Of a DNA stretch of 64,000 nt, positions 1-8,695 are shown in pieces (the stretch's first letter is position 1; the number at the start of each line of letters is the position of its first letter). The notes beneath the pieces are model-generated. The model saw only the letters and a list, made by a program, of their open reading frames with translations, did not search any database and had not been told where the DNA came from. A program made the translations under genes and the position numbers. Source of the stretch: a bacterium (GTDB taxonomy: Bacteria > Planctomycetota > Planctomycetia > Kolteriales > Kolteriaceae); the NCBI GenBank assembly GCA_019753235.1, contig JAIELF010000011.1, positions 186,001 to 250,000 of the forward strand, in the 5' to 3' direction.

Positions 1-736
1 CCCCTTTGCCAAAAAACGCAAACTTCGCCGGAAAATTCCGATCGAACGAAACGCCGAGCCCAGCATCTTCGTTCCACTGTTCATCGTGGTCTTGATCGAT
101 TCCTTCGACGTAGATTCGATGCGTGCCAACCTCTCCCTTGGCCGGGTCGGCTGGGATCATTCGTCGGGCGTCATCGGGATGCACACGGTGCGTGCCGGCA
201 ACGGATGCGACGCGCATTTGCGTGATGAGCCCGTCCCCATTCAAATCGTCGGGAGGATCTTCGCCGAATTCGAAATCCCGATCGTCATCGGTTTTTCTCG
301 CGTTGCCGTCGGCTTCGTACGTCGGCTTATCGAAGAGTCTTTCGACGCCATCGGGGTTCGGACGAGCCATCACATAGATCGTGGTGGTATCAAGCAGGTT
401 CTTAACCGCGGGATCATCGGCGTGGGCGACGATCCACTCGGCCATGCCGAGCGCGATCTCACCTCCTACCAAGTGTGGCGCGACGACGTTGCCCAGGATG
501 AGAATTGCGGGCCGATTGGTTTTGTCCTTTCGACGAATCGTCAGCAGAACGACTTCGCGGTTCCCTTGGGTCTTTGCCAGTTTGGTGACCGTCACCCAAG
601 GACTGGCCGAGAGACTTTCCACGCGAGCGAGCATGCCCGCGTAGTTCGAATAACCTTCCGTCGGACTTGCGGCCGACAGACTTGGAACGAAGACCGATAA
701 GCTTGCGATCAGTCCCAACATCCGTTCGCGAATCAT
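1..736 (-). CDS. M14 zinc-carboxypeptidase-like protein, partial
   Basis: The gene starts with ATG at 736 on the minus strand and runs off the left edge, so the C-terminus is missing. Translated by hand it gives about 245 residues with an N-terminal hydrophobic stretch (LGLIASLSVFVPSLSAA) that looks like a signal peptide. The segment GNVVAPHLVGGEIALGMAEW and then ARPNPDGVER match the positions of the first zinc-ligand motif and the Asn-Pro-Asp-Gly substrate loop of M14 metallocarboxypeptidases. The usual H-x-x-E spacing is not present: the His is five residues before the Glu. An acidic insert (DDDRDFEFGEDPPDDLNGDG) follows. It is probably a secreted peptidase or a catalytically altered relative. 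It lies 89 bp downstream of a glycosyltransferase gene on the same strand. Confidence 0.7.
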   Translation of the reverse strand, partial: MIRERMLGLIASLSVFVPSLSAASPTEGYSNYAGMLARVESLSASPWVTVTKLAKTQGNREVVLLTIRRKDKTNRPAILILGNVVAPHLVGGEIALGMAEWIVAHADDPAVKNLLDTTTIYVMARPNPDGVERLFDKPTYEADGNARKTDDDRDFEFGEDPPDDLNGDGLITQMRVASVAGTHRVHPDDARRMIPADPAKGEVGTHRIYVEGIDQDHDEQWNEDAGLGVSFDRNFPAKFAFFGKG

Positions 737-825
737 GTCACCTCTCTCTGCGGGAATACGTTCAGGATACCGCGAACCGTCCCGGGGCGAAAATAGAAAG
801 GTTGATCTCCCATCGGGAGAGTTCA

Positions 826-2139
826 TTAAGAGCGATACGTCAGGGCTCGCCACCATCGCCGAATCAAGCTTCGCGGTTGGGTCGGTTTTGCGCCGGGGAT
901 AGCCGGGACTTCCGCCAGCAGTTTTTCTGTCTGCCAGATGTAGCCCATCGTTTCGCAAGGAAAGATGGAGAGGCCATTGACGACCGCGGGCGGAGGCAGA
1001 ATCGTCCCGTTCGGTCTTTGAAAACGACCTTGGGCGGAGGCATCGAACACCTTGTCAAAAAGCTTCAAATAGGCGTCTACCATCGCATCGACATTGAATC
1101 GGCTTTGCAGGATAGCGTGGTGACTACCCCATGACATTCGCTGCAACTGATCGGGGTTTCGATGCAGTTCTTCCAATCGATCGGCAAAAGCGACGGTGTC
1201 CCCCACCGGTACGCGGAAGCCAGACACGCCATCGCGAACCAACTCGGGGATGCCGCTATCGATATCGGTGACGACTGGGACACACCCTTGCGACATCGCT
1301 TCGAGGACGGCATGAGGCATCCCCTCGAATGCGGATGTCATGATGTAAACATCGTTCTCACGCAGCAGTTCATCGATCGCATGATGAGCGACGATACCTC
1401 GGTAATCGAATTGGTTGTTATCGATCCAACGTCGACAGCGATCGAGGAGTTCATCTTTTTGCGGCCCCAGGCCAGCCATCGTCATTCGAAATGGGACGCC
1501 GCGATTCTCCAGCTCGGCCAAGATGTCGGCCACGTGCAGGATACGTTTCTGATACGTGTTGAAGACGCCGTGATAAACGATCCGAAGGGGATCTGCGGGA
1601 CGTCGTTCACGCGTAGGACACGTCGGGGGAACAACCACCGTGTTGGGTATCGAATGGATTCGCGGGCGATAGTCGGCATCTTGCCGGGCGACTTTGTCGG
1701 CAATCTCCTCTGAAACACAAACGATCGCGTCCCAGTATCTGCCCAGCCGATGAACATGCTCGTAATGGATGGGGTCGTCCCCCTGAATCAGCCCCACCAC
1801 GCAGACATTCTTCGAGAGTAAAGGAGTGACACACGAGTGTCGAAAGTCGCTGTTGGGAAGATAGATGCACGGGGCGAGACTCTCGACATACTTGATGGTC
1901 CGGTACCAATGCTCTTCCCAGGTTGCTTGGTGTGGGGTGTTGATCTCCACTTTCGGAATGTCGGAAGGGAACGGCATCAATTCTTTGGGAAGCTGGACCA
2001 ACCAGGTGTCGTGCTCGGTGGCGAAGATGTGAGCATCGATCCCCCGTTGAACCAAACCGCGCGTTAGGTGCTCTGCAAAAACGTTGACGCCATTCAGTTG
2101 CCACGAGGGAGAGCCAACGACAACGCGAAATCGGCCCAA
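826..2139 (-). CDS. GT4-type glycosyltransferase
   Basis: A 437-residue protein with the two-Rossmann GT-B layout. The N-terminal half opens with FRVVVGSPSWQLNGVNVFAEHL, the glycine-containing donor/acceptor loop typical of GT4. The C-terminal half has RIVYHGVFNTYQKR (start of the second Rossmann fold) and ENDVYIMTSAFEGMPHAVLEAMSQGCVPVVTD, the E-x7-E nucleotide-sugar-binding region. It probably transfers a sugar from a nucleotide donor to a cell-surface glycan at the cytoplasmic face. The start is TTG at 2139, preceded by AGGTGG; no ATG or GTG fits better. It is the third of three minus-strand glycosyltransferase genes, 85 bp after the previous one. Donor and acceptor cannot be told from the sequence. 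Confidence 0.88.
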   Translation of the reverse strand: MGRFRVVVGSPSWQLNGVNVFAEHLTRGLVQRGIDAHIFATEHDTWLVQLPKELMPFPSDIPKVEINTPHQATWEEHWYRTIKYVESLAPCIYLPNSDFRHSCVTPLLSKNVCVVGLIQGDDPIHYEHVHRLGRYWDAIVCVSEEIADKVARQDADYRPRIHSIPNTVVVPPTCPTRERRPADPLRIVYHGVFNTYQKRILHVADILAELENRGVPFRMTMAGLGPQKDELLDRCRRWIDNNQFDYRGIVAHHAIDELLRENDVYIMTSAFEGMPHAVLEAMSQGCVPVVTDIDSGIPELVRDGVSGFRVPVGDTVAFADRLEELHRNPDQLQRMSWGSHHAILQSRFNVDAMVDAYLKLFDKVFDASAQGRFQRPNGTILPPPAVVNGLSIFPCETMGYIWQTEKLLAEVPAIPGAKPTQPRSLIRRWWRALTYRS

Positions 2140-2224
2140 CGAACCACCTGCTTGGCTTGTAGCTTACGAACCATTCCGACTCGAAAAGGATCCATCGATC
2201 GAGACGCGAAAAGGAGATCCTTTT

Positions 2225-3397
2225 CTAGGATCTCGCCTGCTTTTGAAGAAGGAGCGCCCGATAGATCGAAAATGTTTCATGTTCGACTTCATCCCAACTC
2301 GATCGGCCCGCAATCGCTCGGGCCGACGCGGCCAAGCGATCGAGCTCGCCTGGCTTGCTCATCGCCTGCAGGATTGCTTTCGCCAAAGCGTCGACATCGC
2401 CCGGCCGAACAACGTATTCGGAAAGAACTTGCAGATCACCGAGCCCACCGGCACTCGTCACAATGAGAGGTTTTTGCATGCCGATGGCCGAGAGGGCCGC
2501 CCCGCTTTGAGAATCGAACTCGAGGTAGGGGGCCACGACCAGCTCGGCCGACTCGAAATAGGGAGCAACCTCTGCCGTCGGAATGTATTCCAGCCGAGTC
2601 ACCACTCGGTGACGCCAAGGCTTGGCGTCGATCTGCTGCTGGTAATGGTCCCAGGGTTCCCAAGGTCGGCCGGCAATCACCAGCCAAGCATTCGGGATCA
2701 CTGTCGAGACCTGGTCGAACGCTTCCAGAAGAATCGACAGTCCTTTGTAAGGCCGAATCGTGCCGAAAAATAGCACCCCGCGAGCCCCGGCCGGAAGGAT
2801 CGGACGGGCCGGCCTGTGACGAACATCTTGGTAAAGATCGAGTGGCCCGTGCGGAACATAACTGGCACGAGAGTGCGTCGCGCGCTCGCATTCCTTCTCG
2901 AACCATTCGGGGGGATCCTTCAAATGGGTAATGACTTTATTGGAGAGTCCAATCAGTCGGCGAGTGACCCAGCGGTAGAGCATTTTTGATTCATGACCCG
3001 CGAGATTGTGAACCGTGATGACACGAGGAATGCCCCGGCACCAAGCGAGAAACATCAACACCCACCAGACCGGGGCGATCGGCAAACTCCAGAACTGCAC
3101 ATGCAGAATGTCCGCCGGCGCGGTGAACCCGCGATGGATCCACCCCCAAGGGGCATACCAATCAAGCGATCGCTCGACGATGATTCCGGGCGGATCGGGA
3201 GGGAAGGTTTCGTCCGTCGGTGGTGGGCCAGCCGGGTAGAGAAACGCAGGGTACATGTGTCGAAACGTCAAGACGCGGACGGAAACCTTTTTGCTGATCG
3301 CTTTGGCGAGCGAGTGAACGTACGAACTGATCCCGGGGACCGGCGGCCAACTTCCCGTGAGCAAAACGCGCATCGGCGAGGGAAGATCTTTACTCAT
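2225..3397 (-). CDS. GT4-type glycosyltransferase
   Basis: A GT-B glycosyltransferase of about 390 residues. MRVLLTGSWPPVPGISSYVHSLA is the N-terminal Rossmann start, and GVLFFGTIRPYKGLSILLEAF begins the nucleotide-sugar-binding half, followed by AELVVAPYLEFDSQSGAALSAIGMQKPLIVTS. In that segment the usual E-G-x-P is replaced by a DSQSG sequence, as in GT4 members that use S-G at this point. The preferred start is ATG at 3397, about 10 bp after GAAGG. An in-frame GTG at 3442 (8 bp after the upstream stop) would add 15 residues. Tight spacing with the upstream GT4-GT2 fusion suggests one transcript. A role in surface polysaccharide assembly is inferred from context. Confidence 0.86.
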   Translation of the reverse strand: MSKDLPSPMRVLLTGSWPPVPGISSYVHSLAKAISKKVSVRVLTFRHMYPAFLYPAGPPPTDETFPPDPPGIIVERSLDWYAPWGWIHRGFTAPADILHVQFWSLPIAPVWWVLMFLAWCRGIPRVITVHNLAGHESKMLYRWVTRRLIGLSNKVITHLKDPPEWFEKECERATHSRASYVPHGPLDLYQDVRHRPARPILPAGARGVLFFGTIRPYKGLSILLEAFDQVSTVIPNAWLVIAGRPWEPWDHYQQQIDAKPWRHRVVTRLEYIPTAEVAPYFESAELVVAPYLEFDSQSGAALSAIGMQKPLIVTSAGGLGDLQVLSEYVVRPGDVDALAKAILQAMSKPGELDRLAASARAIAGRSSWDEVEHETFSIYRALLLQKQARS

Positions 3398-3449
3398 GCG
3401 ATCCGCGCCTTCGCCTGCCGATGCTTGGTCGATCAACATCACCTGAGAA

Positions 3450-5648
3450 TCAGTGATTCTTGAAGAGTCGGCGGAATCGCCGAACCGTCGAGCCCACCAG
3501 TCCTTTTCCAGCGATGCTTCTAGCAGGAGGCGCCTCGGTATTGGCGACCGCGACCGGGTTCTCTTCGCGCGCCTTCGCTTCCCGCTCGGCCCGTCGGGCT
3601 GCCTGATTCGAGATCATCGAGACCCAAAGCCAGGCTCCGTGTTCTTCGAAGCTCTTTCGATTTCGCCGAACGATTCGCTCTAGAACCAGCTCTTGTGCCT
3701 TGGGATGATCGATGCTCGCCAGATCGATTCCCCACCAAGGGAGATATCTGCCCCCCCAAGTGGCGTGCACCTTTCCGTGCCAGCTCGCCTCGTGAAGCGC
3801 CAAATACAGATCCCAGTCGCGCCATCCCGTCGGCAAATCGAAGTTGTAGCCACCGACCTCGCGGTACGCTTCGTATCGAATGACGGCATAGGGAATCGAG
3901 TGATAACAGATCATCTCGAGGGGAAGCGAGAAATCGAAGCCGACAAAAGGCCGCTGCGGGCGATCATCGACCGACTCGAGCCAAGTTGTCGCCCACGCGA
4001 CGCGGGGTTCGACATGGAGGGCCTGTCCGGTGATCTCGAAGTAGTTGGGAGCGATCGTCTCGCCCGGACGAAGCCGAAAGATGAAATCAGGCTTCGTTTT
4101 CTCCACATGCTGAAACCAATGCCACGTCGAAGAATCAAACCCGTCGGAATCAGCAACATCCAGTCGGCAACCGGCGGGGGCTCGTTTCATCACCGCTTGC
4201 GACGGTGTCCCCACCACGGCGAGGTCCAATTCAAGATGGGCCGCCCGAGCGGCCCTTAGGATCGAATCGACGCTGTGGCGAATTTGCTCTTCGCTCTCAT
4301 TGTTCGGAACCATGGCAGCAAGGCGCTTCTCCCTGAGGGGCTCGGCAGGAACCAAAATCTTGCCACGCTGACGATGCTTATCGATCGCCTTTTGGTAATG
4401 GTCGATGCGGACGCGGACCGCCTTGTCGGGACTGCAAACATCGCGGATTCGGGGGCCGGCATTAGTCCGAAGCGTTCGGCGCAGATCCGGTTGCCGAAGC
4501 ACACGGAGGAGCCGATCGGCCAGCGGCCCGACTTCGCCTGCTGGGAAGAGCAAGCCCGACTTTCCATCTTCGATCATCTCTGCCGTGCCGCCGTGATCAC
4601 TGGCAACCACGCACGCGTGATAGGCCATCGCTTCGCAGCAGGTGTAAGGGAAATTGTCCCAGGGGGCTGGGAAAACGCAGGCGGTAGCCGTCGAATATCG
4701 ACGCAGCACTTCTTCGCGCGGGCGCAAGCCTTCGAAGAAGAACCGAGGCATCAGATCGCTGGGAATCCGGTTCTTCATGTACTCGACCATCGAGCCTGGA
4801 ACTTCCCCCGCGGGACAGTCCTTGCCGATGAGATGAACCGTAACTTCGGAGTCTTGCCGCATCACGATGCAGGCGGCATCGATCAACTCCTTCACTCCTT
4901 TTCGGGGCTCGATCCGCCCCACGAACAACAGCGACTTCCGTTCTTCCTGGCTGGGATCGGGGATCGGAATATCCTCGAGCGAATCGAAATCCATGGGGTT
5001 ATGGATGACGTCGCAAGGATGGCGATCGGGATCGAGTTGCAGACGTTGACAGACCATATCGGCCAGTGTCTTGCTGGGGCACGAAAGTCGGTCGGCACGA
5101 AGAATGGCGTAATTCTCGGTCATGATCCGGCGCTGGAGCCAAGGATCATACTTGCGGATGAGGTTGTACTCGGCAACCTCTTCCATGGGGGTATGAAGAG
5201 TGATGGTGTAGGGGACATCAACGGCTTGATCCCCCATGTATTTTCGCCGAGTGGCGATGTAAGACTCGGCGTAAGTCTCTGGGAACTCGATCACCTCGAT
5301 ACCGTACTTGGGGCAGATCTCCGCCAGTTTGTCCGCCACGAGTACCGACCAGAAGAGAGAGCTTTCCCACTCTTTGCAGATTTGGCCGACACGATCGCTT
5401 CGGCCATCGAACATCGGCCTGGTGCTGTACTTGCTGGTCAAGGCATCGATGCGGTGGATGGTGAGGTTTCCCTCTTGGACGAAAGGGGGGGGCGGAGTGT
5501 CCTCGGGCATGAAGTCGGCCCAGGCATTGGCAACGACATGGACTTCATGACCTGCCTCGGCCAGGAATCGGCTGATATTGCGAGAGTAAGTCCCGATGCC
5601 ACCACCTCGAAAAGGAGGATACTCGCATGAGACGACACCGATTTTCAT
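3450..5648 (-). CDS. Two-domain glycosyltransferase: GT4 plus GT-A-like domain
   Basis: About 732 residues. Residues 1 to about 400 form a GT4 domain: MKIGVVSCEYPPFRGGGIGTYSRN, then KSLLFVGRIEPRKGVKELIDA and ACVFPAPWDNFPYTCCEAMAYHACVVAS. From about residue 430 a second domain resembles a GT2/GT-A fold (AAMVPNNESEEQIRHSVDSIL, later GGYNFDLPTGWRDWDLYLAL). Where a D-x-D would be expected the sequence is RLRPGETI, so metal binding there is doubtful. The C-terminal 60 residues are charged linker. The start is ATG at 5648, preceded by GAGGTAG; an ORF extension upstream has no better site. First gene of the minus-strand glycosyltransferase run. Confidence 0.85.
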   Translation of the reverse strand: MKIGVVSCEYPPFRGGGIGTYSRNISRFLAEAGHEVHVVANAWADFMPEDTPPPPFVQEGNLTIHRIDALTSKYSTRPMFDGRSDRVGQICKEWESSLFWSVLVADKLAEICPKYGIEVIEFPETYAESYIATRRKYMGDQAVDVPYTITLHTPMEEVAEYNLIRKYDPWLQRRIMTENYAILRADRLSCPSKTLADMVCQRLQLDPDRHPCDVIHNPMDFDSLEDIPIPDPSQEERKSLLFVGRIEPRKGVKELIDAACIVMRQDSEVTVHLIGKDCPAGEVPGSMVEYMKNRIPSDLMPRFFFEGLRPREEVLRRYSTATACVFPAPWDNFPYTCCEAMAYHACVVASDHGGTAEMIEDGKSGLLFPAGEVGPLADRLLRVLRQPDLRRTLRTNAGPRIRDVCSPDKAVRVRIDHYQKAIDKHRQRGKILVPAEPLREKRLAAMVPNNESEEQIRHSVDSILRAARAAHLELDLAVVGTPSQAVMKRAPAGCRLDVADSDGFDSSTWHWFQHVEKTKPDFIFRLRPGETIAPNYFEITGQALHVEPRVAWATTWLESVDDRPQRPFVGFDFSLPLEMICYHSIPYAVIRYEAYREVGGYNFDLPTGWRDWDLYLALHEASWHGKVHATWGGRYLPWWGIDLASIDHPKAQELVLERIVRRNRKSFEEHGAWLWVSMISNQAARRAEREAKAREENPVAVANTEAPPARSIAGKGLVGSTVRRFRRLFKNH

Positions 5649-6255
5649 GAAATCGACTACCTCATTTTCGGAGCTAAGACCGACCACCCACGAGATGCGA
5701 AGGGAGGGGGGGCGGCCGGCTGCCCTAGCATTGGTCGTGATCGTGCCGGGCCTCTAGATGAATCTGTCTTACGATCGGGACCGAATCTGACGAAAGAACC
5801 TGCCCACCCCCAGAATATTCCCAAACCGGCCCGGGAATCCAACCATCCTGCGATCGCCCCGAGGCCCTAAGCCTCCGCGGCGATCGGACGGACCAGCCGG
5901 GCTGGATGGCGAAAGGGCCCCCCGTGATCCCAGCGAAAATCGTTTTACAGACCGCCTGAAACGCTTCCAGCGTCAGAGGAAACGGCCGGGCCGATCAAAG
6001 AGAGGGAGGCCGATAATGCCGGCGGGGAGCCTGCTGGGCCTCGAATTCGGGCGAGCAAAGGCAAGAAAACCATGAAACTCGGACCCGACTGGTAGAATTA
6101 GGACCCCGATATGGATTAGGATAGGGGTATCTAAAGGGTCGTTGTCGCAAAGCGTTTGCTCAGGTCTTTCCCCGGTGAGCATGTTCCGGGGGGGGGCTGG
6201 TTCTTTGATCGGCGCGAATTGCTCGAATCTTATCTTCCGGTAACGGGACGCATTT
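5649..6255. other. Intergenic region between divergent glycosyltransferase genes
   Basis: About 600 bp with no convincing coding sequence on either strand. It must hold the start signals of both divergent glycosyltransferase runs. A TAGAAT hexamer near 6092 resembles a -10 box, but no good -35 box sits at the right distance. A run of nine G residues lies just after 6186. I could not identify an RNA element or operator. Confidence 0.5.
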
Positions 6256-7464
6256 ATGCCGCTGAGGGATCTTTATGCCGACCATCAGACGCCGACGAAC
6301 GATCCGTCGAGTCGGCTATGTGTCGTTCTGCCTGCATACAACGAAGCGCTGACCGTTGCTCGCGTGATTCGCCAGATCCGCGACCACGTCGACTTTCAGG
6401 GGCAAATCGACATCATCGTCGTGGATGATGGTTCCACCGACAATACATCCGAAGTTGCGGCCGAGGCGTCGGCAATCGTGATTCGGCATCGTCGCAACGA
6501 GGGGCTCGGTGTGGCCATCGCCACAGGACTCGAAGGCGCCCTGCAGATCGGCGCGGACATCATCGTCACGATGGATTCCGACGGACAGTTCAAAGGGGAA
6601 CATGTCACGGAGATCATCGCCCCGATTCTCGACGACCAAGCCGAGATGGTGATCGGGAGTCGGTACCTGCGCGCCGATTACATCCCGGAAGAGACCCCGT
6701 TCATCAAAAAGCTGATGTCGGATTCTCTCTGCTGGCTGGTCAGCCAAGTTGTCTGGGGCAAGAAACTGACCGATGTCACGTGCGGTTTCCGGGCGTATAC
6801 CCGTAGCGCCGCCATTCGTCTGAACTTCCTGACTCGCTTCACCTACACGGTCGAGTCGGTCATCGATGCGGCATCCAAGGGGATCGTCATCGCGGAGGTT
6901 CCCGTTCGTTGCCGAGGCGTTCGCGAGCACGGCACCAGCCGAATCACCACTCGGTTTCTTCGCTACGTGCGCGAGATCTTCCTGATCATTCTCCGTCGAA
7001 TGCGCGATAGCCGACCGATGATGTTCTTTCTGGTCATCTCACTGGCCTTTATCTTGATCGGGACGTTGTCGGTGCTGGGAGTTTGGCTCTGGTGGCCTTG
7101 GAAGCCGTCGCGCGATGCGGCCGTCATGTTGACGGGGATGAGCATTTCGATCTTCGCGATCATCTCGTCGATATCACTGCTGGCGGATCAAGTTTTGACC
7201 TCTTCGCGGTACTTGCATTCGCTGATGCGAATGACACGGATCAGCCATTACGACATCAAGGACATGAAAGAGTCGTTCCCATTTTCGCCTGGGTTTGAAA
7301 GGCGAGTGGTTTCGATGGGGGTTCGGCCCAAAAAGAAACCGATCGCGGGAAGCACACTCACGGGCAACGGCGTCGCGAACGGAACTCATAAGAACGGTGC
7401 CGGCACAATCGGCACGCCGATCACGACTCCTGCTCCTGAAGTGACGGAGGAATCCTCCTCGTAG
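6256..7464 (+). CDS. GT2 glycosyltransferase with C-terminal membrane helices
   Basis: A 402-residue polyprenyl-phosphate-type glycosyltransferase. The GT-A domain opens with CVVLPAYNEALTVARVIRQI and has the nucleotide-binding IIVVDDGSTDN and metal-binding DSDGQF motifs, then an acceptor region with TDVTCGFRAYTRSAA. Two hydrophobic helices follow at about residues 255-280 (MMFFLVISLAFILIGTLSVLGVWLWW) and 290-315. This arrangement is typical of dolichyl/undecaprenyl-phosphate sugar synthases, which load a sugar onto a lipid carrier at the inner membrane. A serine/threonine-rich tail ends the protein. ATG at 6256 is the chosen start; its ribosome site is weak (GGGA). First of three plus-strand glycosyltransferase genes. 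Confidence 0.88.
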   Translation: MPLRDLYADHQTPTNDPSSRLCVVLPAYNEALTVARVIRQIRDHVDFQGQIDIIVVDDGSTDNTSEVAAEASAIVIRHRRNEGLGVAIATGLEGALQIGADIIVTMDSDGQFKGEHVTEIIAPILDDQAEMVIGSRYLRADYIPEETPFIKKLMSDSLCWLVSQVVWGKKLTDVTCGFRAYTRSAAIRLNFLTRFTYTVESVIDAASKGIVIAEVPVRCRGVREHGTSRITTRFLRYVREIFLIILRRMRDSRPMMFFLVISLAFILIGTLSVLGVWLWWPWKPSRDAAVMLTGMSISIFAIISSISLLADQVLTSSRYLHSLMRMTRISHYDIKDMKESFPFSPGFERRVVSMGVRPKKKPIAGSTLTGNGVANGTHKNGAGTIGTPITTPAPEVTEESSS

Positions 7465-7555
7465 AGACCCGCTCCATTCGGGAGGGGCTATTGCGTCTCT
7501 CCTATGATGCCTAAATCTACCTCTATTCCTGGCCAAAGACAGACCTCACGCGACG

Positions 7556-8695
7556 ATGAATTCTCCGCTGCGACTTTTGGTGACGACCTCCGACCTGGTG
7601 GGAAGGGGTTCGGAAAGAGAGATTGCCAATCTGCTCGCTTGGTTGCCGAGAGACCGATTCAAAATCTCGCTTTGTCTCTGGCGCGATGTATTCGAGTACT
7701 CTTGTCCCGCTGATGTTCCCGTGACGATTCTCGATAAGACCGAGCCTTGGCACATCATTCGGACGATCGATCGACTTGCTCGACACATCGACAAGGAGAA
7801 GCCCGATGTTGTCTTCAGCCAATTGAACTATGTCAACACTGCGACCGGCTTCTCGCTGATCCGCGCGCGTCATCGACCGGCTTGGATTCCACGCTTTGCG
7901 GGCAACCCGCAAGTCGAGATTCGTTGGCCGGTGTTGCCTTGGACGCGTCAATCGCTGAAGCGCGCGACGCGCGTGGCGGGGTGCTCGCCATCGGTGGCCG
8001 GCTCGATCTCGAAGCATTTGTTTGTGCCGACGAACAAGACGATCTCGCTTCCCAATGTTGTTGATGGAAACGCCATCGAGCAGGCGAGCCTGAACTCGTG
8101 CCCCGTCGATCGACCTGCCGACAAGAAGGTGATCGTGACGGTAGGAGGGCTCGTGGACCAGAAGAATCACTTCCTCTTAATCGATGCTTTCGCCGACTTG
8201 CAACGTCCCGATGCCGAGCTTTGGATTGTCGGCAAGGGGAATGGTCTCGATGTTGAACGCCGACGCGCCGCCCAGCGAGGAATCGCGACGCAGGTACGCT
8301 GGCTTGGTTTCCAGTCGAACCCGCATGTGATCGTGCGTGCGGCGGATCTGTTCGTGCTTTCGAGTCGATATGAAGGGCTTCCCAACGCTCTGCTCGAGGC
8401 GATGATCATCGGCACGCCCGTCGTTTCGACCGATTGCCCCTTCGGCCCGGCCGACTTGATTGAGCCAGGCCAGACCGGTTGGCTGGTCCCTGTCCAAGAT
8501 CGGTCTTCGCTGTCTGCCGCCATGAAAGAAGCGATCGATCACCCGGCGGAGGCACGTCGACGAGCCGAGCTGGCCCGGGATCGCATCGGCAAGCGATTCC
8601 ATTCCCCAAAGGTCGTCGAAGAATACGCGACCTGTTTCGAATCGCTTTCACCCCGTGACGAATTAACCATGTCGGCCCGGAGGCCGGCCGGATGA
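7556..8695 (+). CDS. GT4-type glycosyltransferase
   Basis: A 379-residue GT-B protein. LRLLVTTSDLVGRGSEREIANLLAWL carries the N-terminal glycine loop. KVIVTVGGLVDQKNHFLLIDAFADL starts the second Rossmann domain, and ADLFVLSSRYEGLPNALLEAMIIGTPVVSTDCPFGP contains the E-G-x-P-N-A-L-L-E-A-M donor-binding signature, close to sugar transferases that build O-antigen or exopolysaccharide units. The stop codon overlaps the next start (ATGA at 8692-8695), so it is translationally coupled to the following GT2 gene. The acceptor is unknown. Confidence 0.9.
   Translation: MNSPLRLLVTTSDLVGRGSEREIANLLAWLPRDRFKISLCLWRDVFEYSCPADVPVTILDKTEPWHIIRTIDRLARHIDKEKPDVVFSQLNYVNTATGFSLIRARHRPAWIPRFAGNPQVEIRWPVLPWTRQSLKRATRVAGCSPSVAGSISKHLFVPTNKTISLPNVVDGNAIEQASLNSCPVDRPADKKVIVTVGGLVDQKNHFLLIDAFADLQRPDAELWIVGKGNGLDVERRRAAQRGIATQVRWLGFQSNPHVIVRAADLFVLSSRYEGLPNALLEAMIIGTPVVSTDCPFGPADLIEPGQTGWLVPVQDRSSLSAAMKEAIDHPAEARRRAELARDRIGKRFHSPKVVEEYATCFESLSPRDELTMSARRPAG

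Noticed and set aside
86..700. Plus-strand 204-codon frame at the left edge
   Set aside because: The minus strand encodes an M14-like protein with signal peptide and N-P-D-G motif; the plus frame is its shadow.
4275..5630. Long 451-codon open frame antisense to the GT4-GT2 fusion
   Set aside because: It lies wholly opposite a clear glycosyltransferase, has no domain-like pattern, and reflects the high GC content of third positions.
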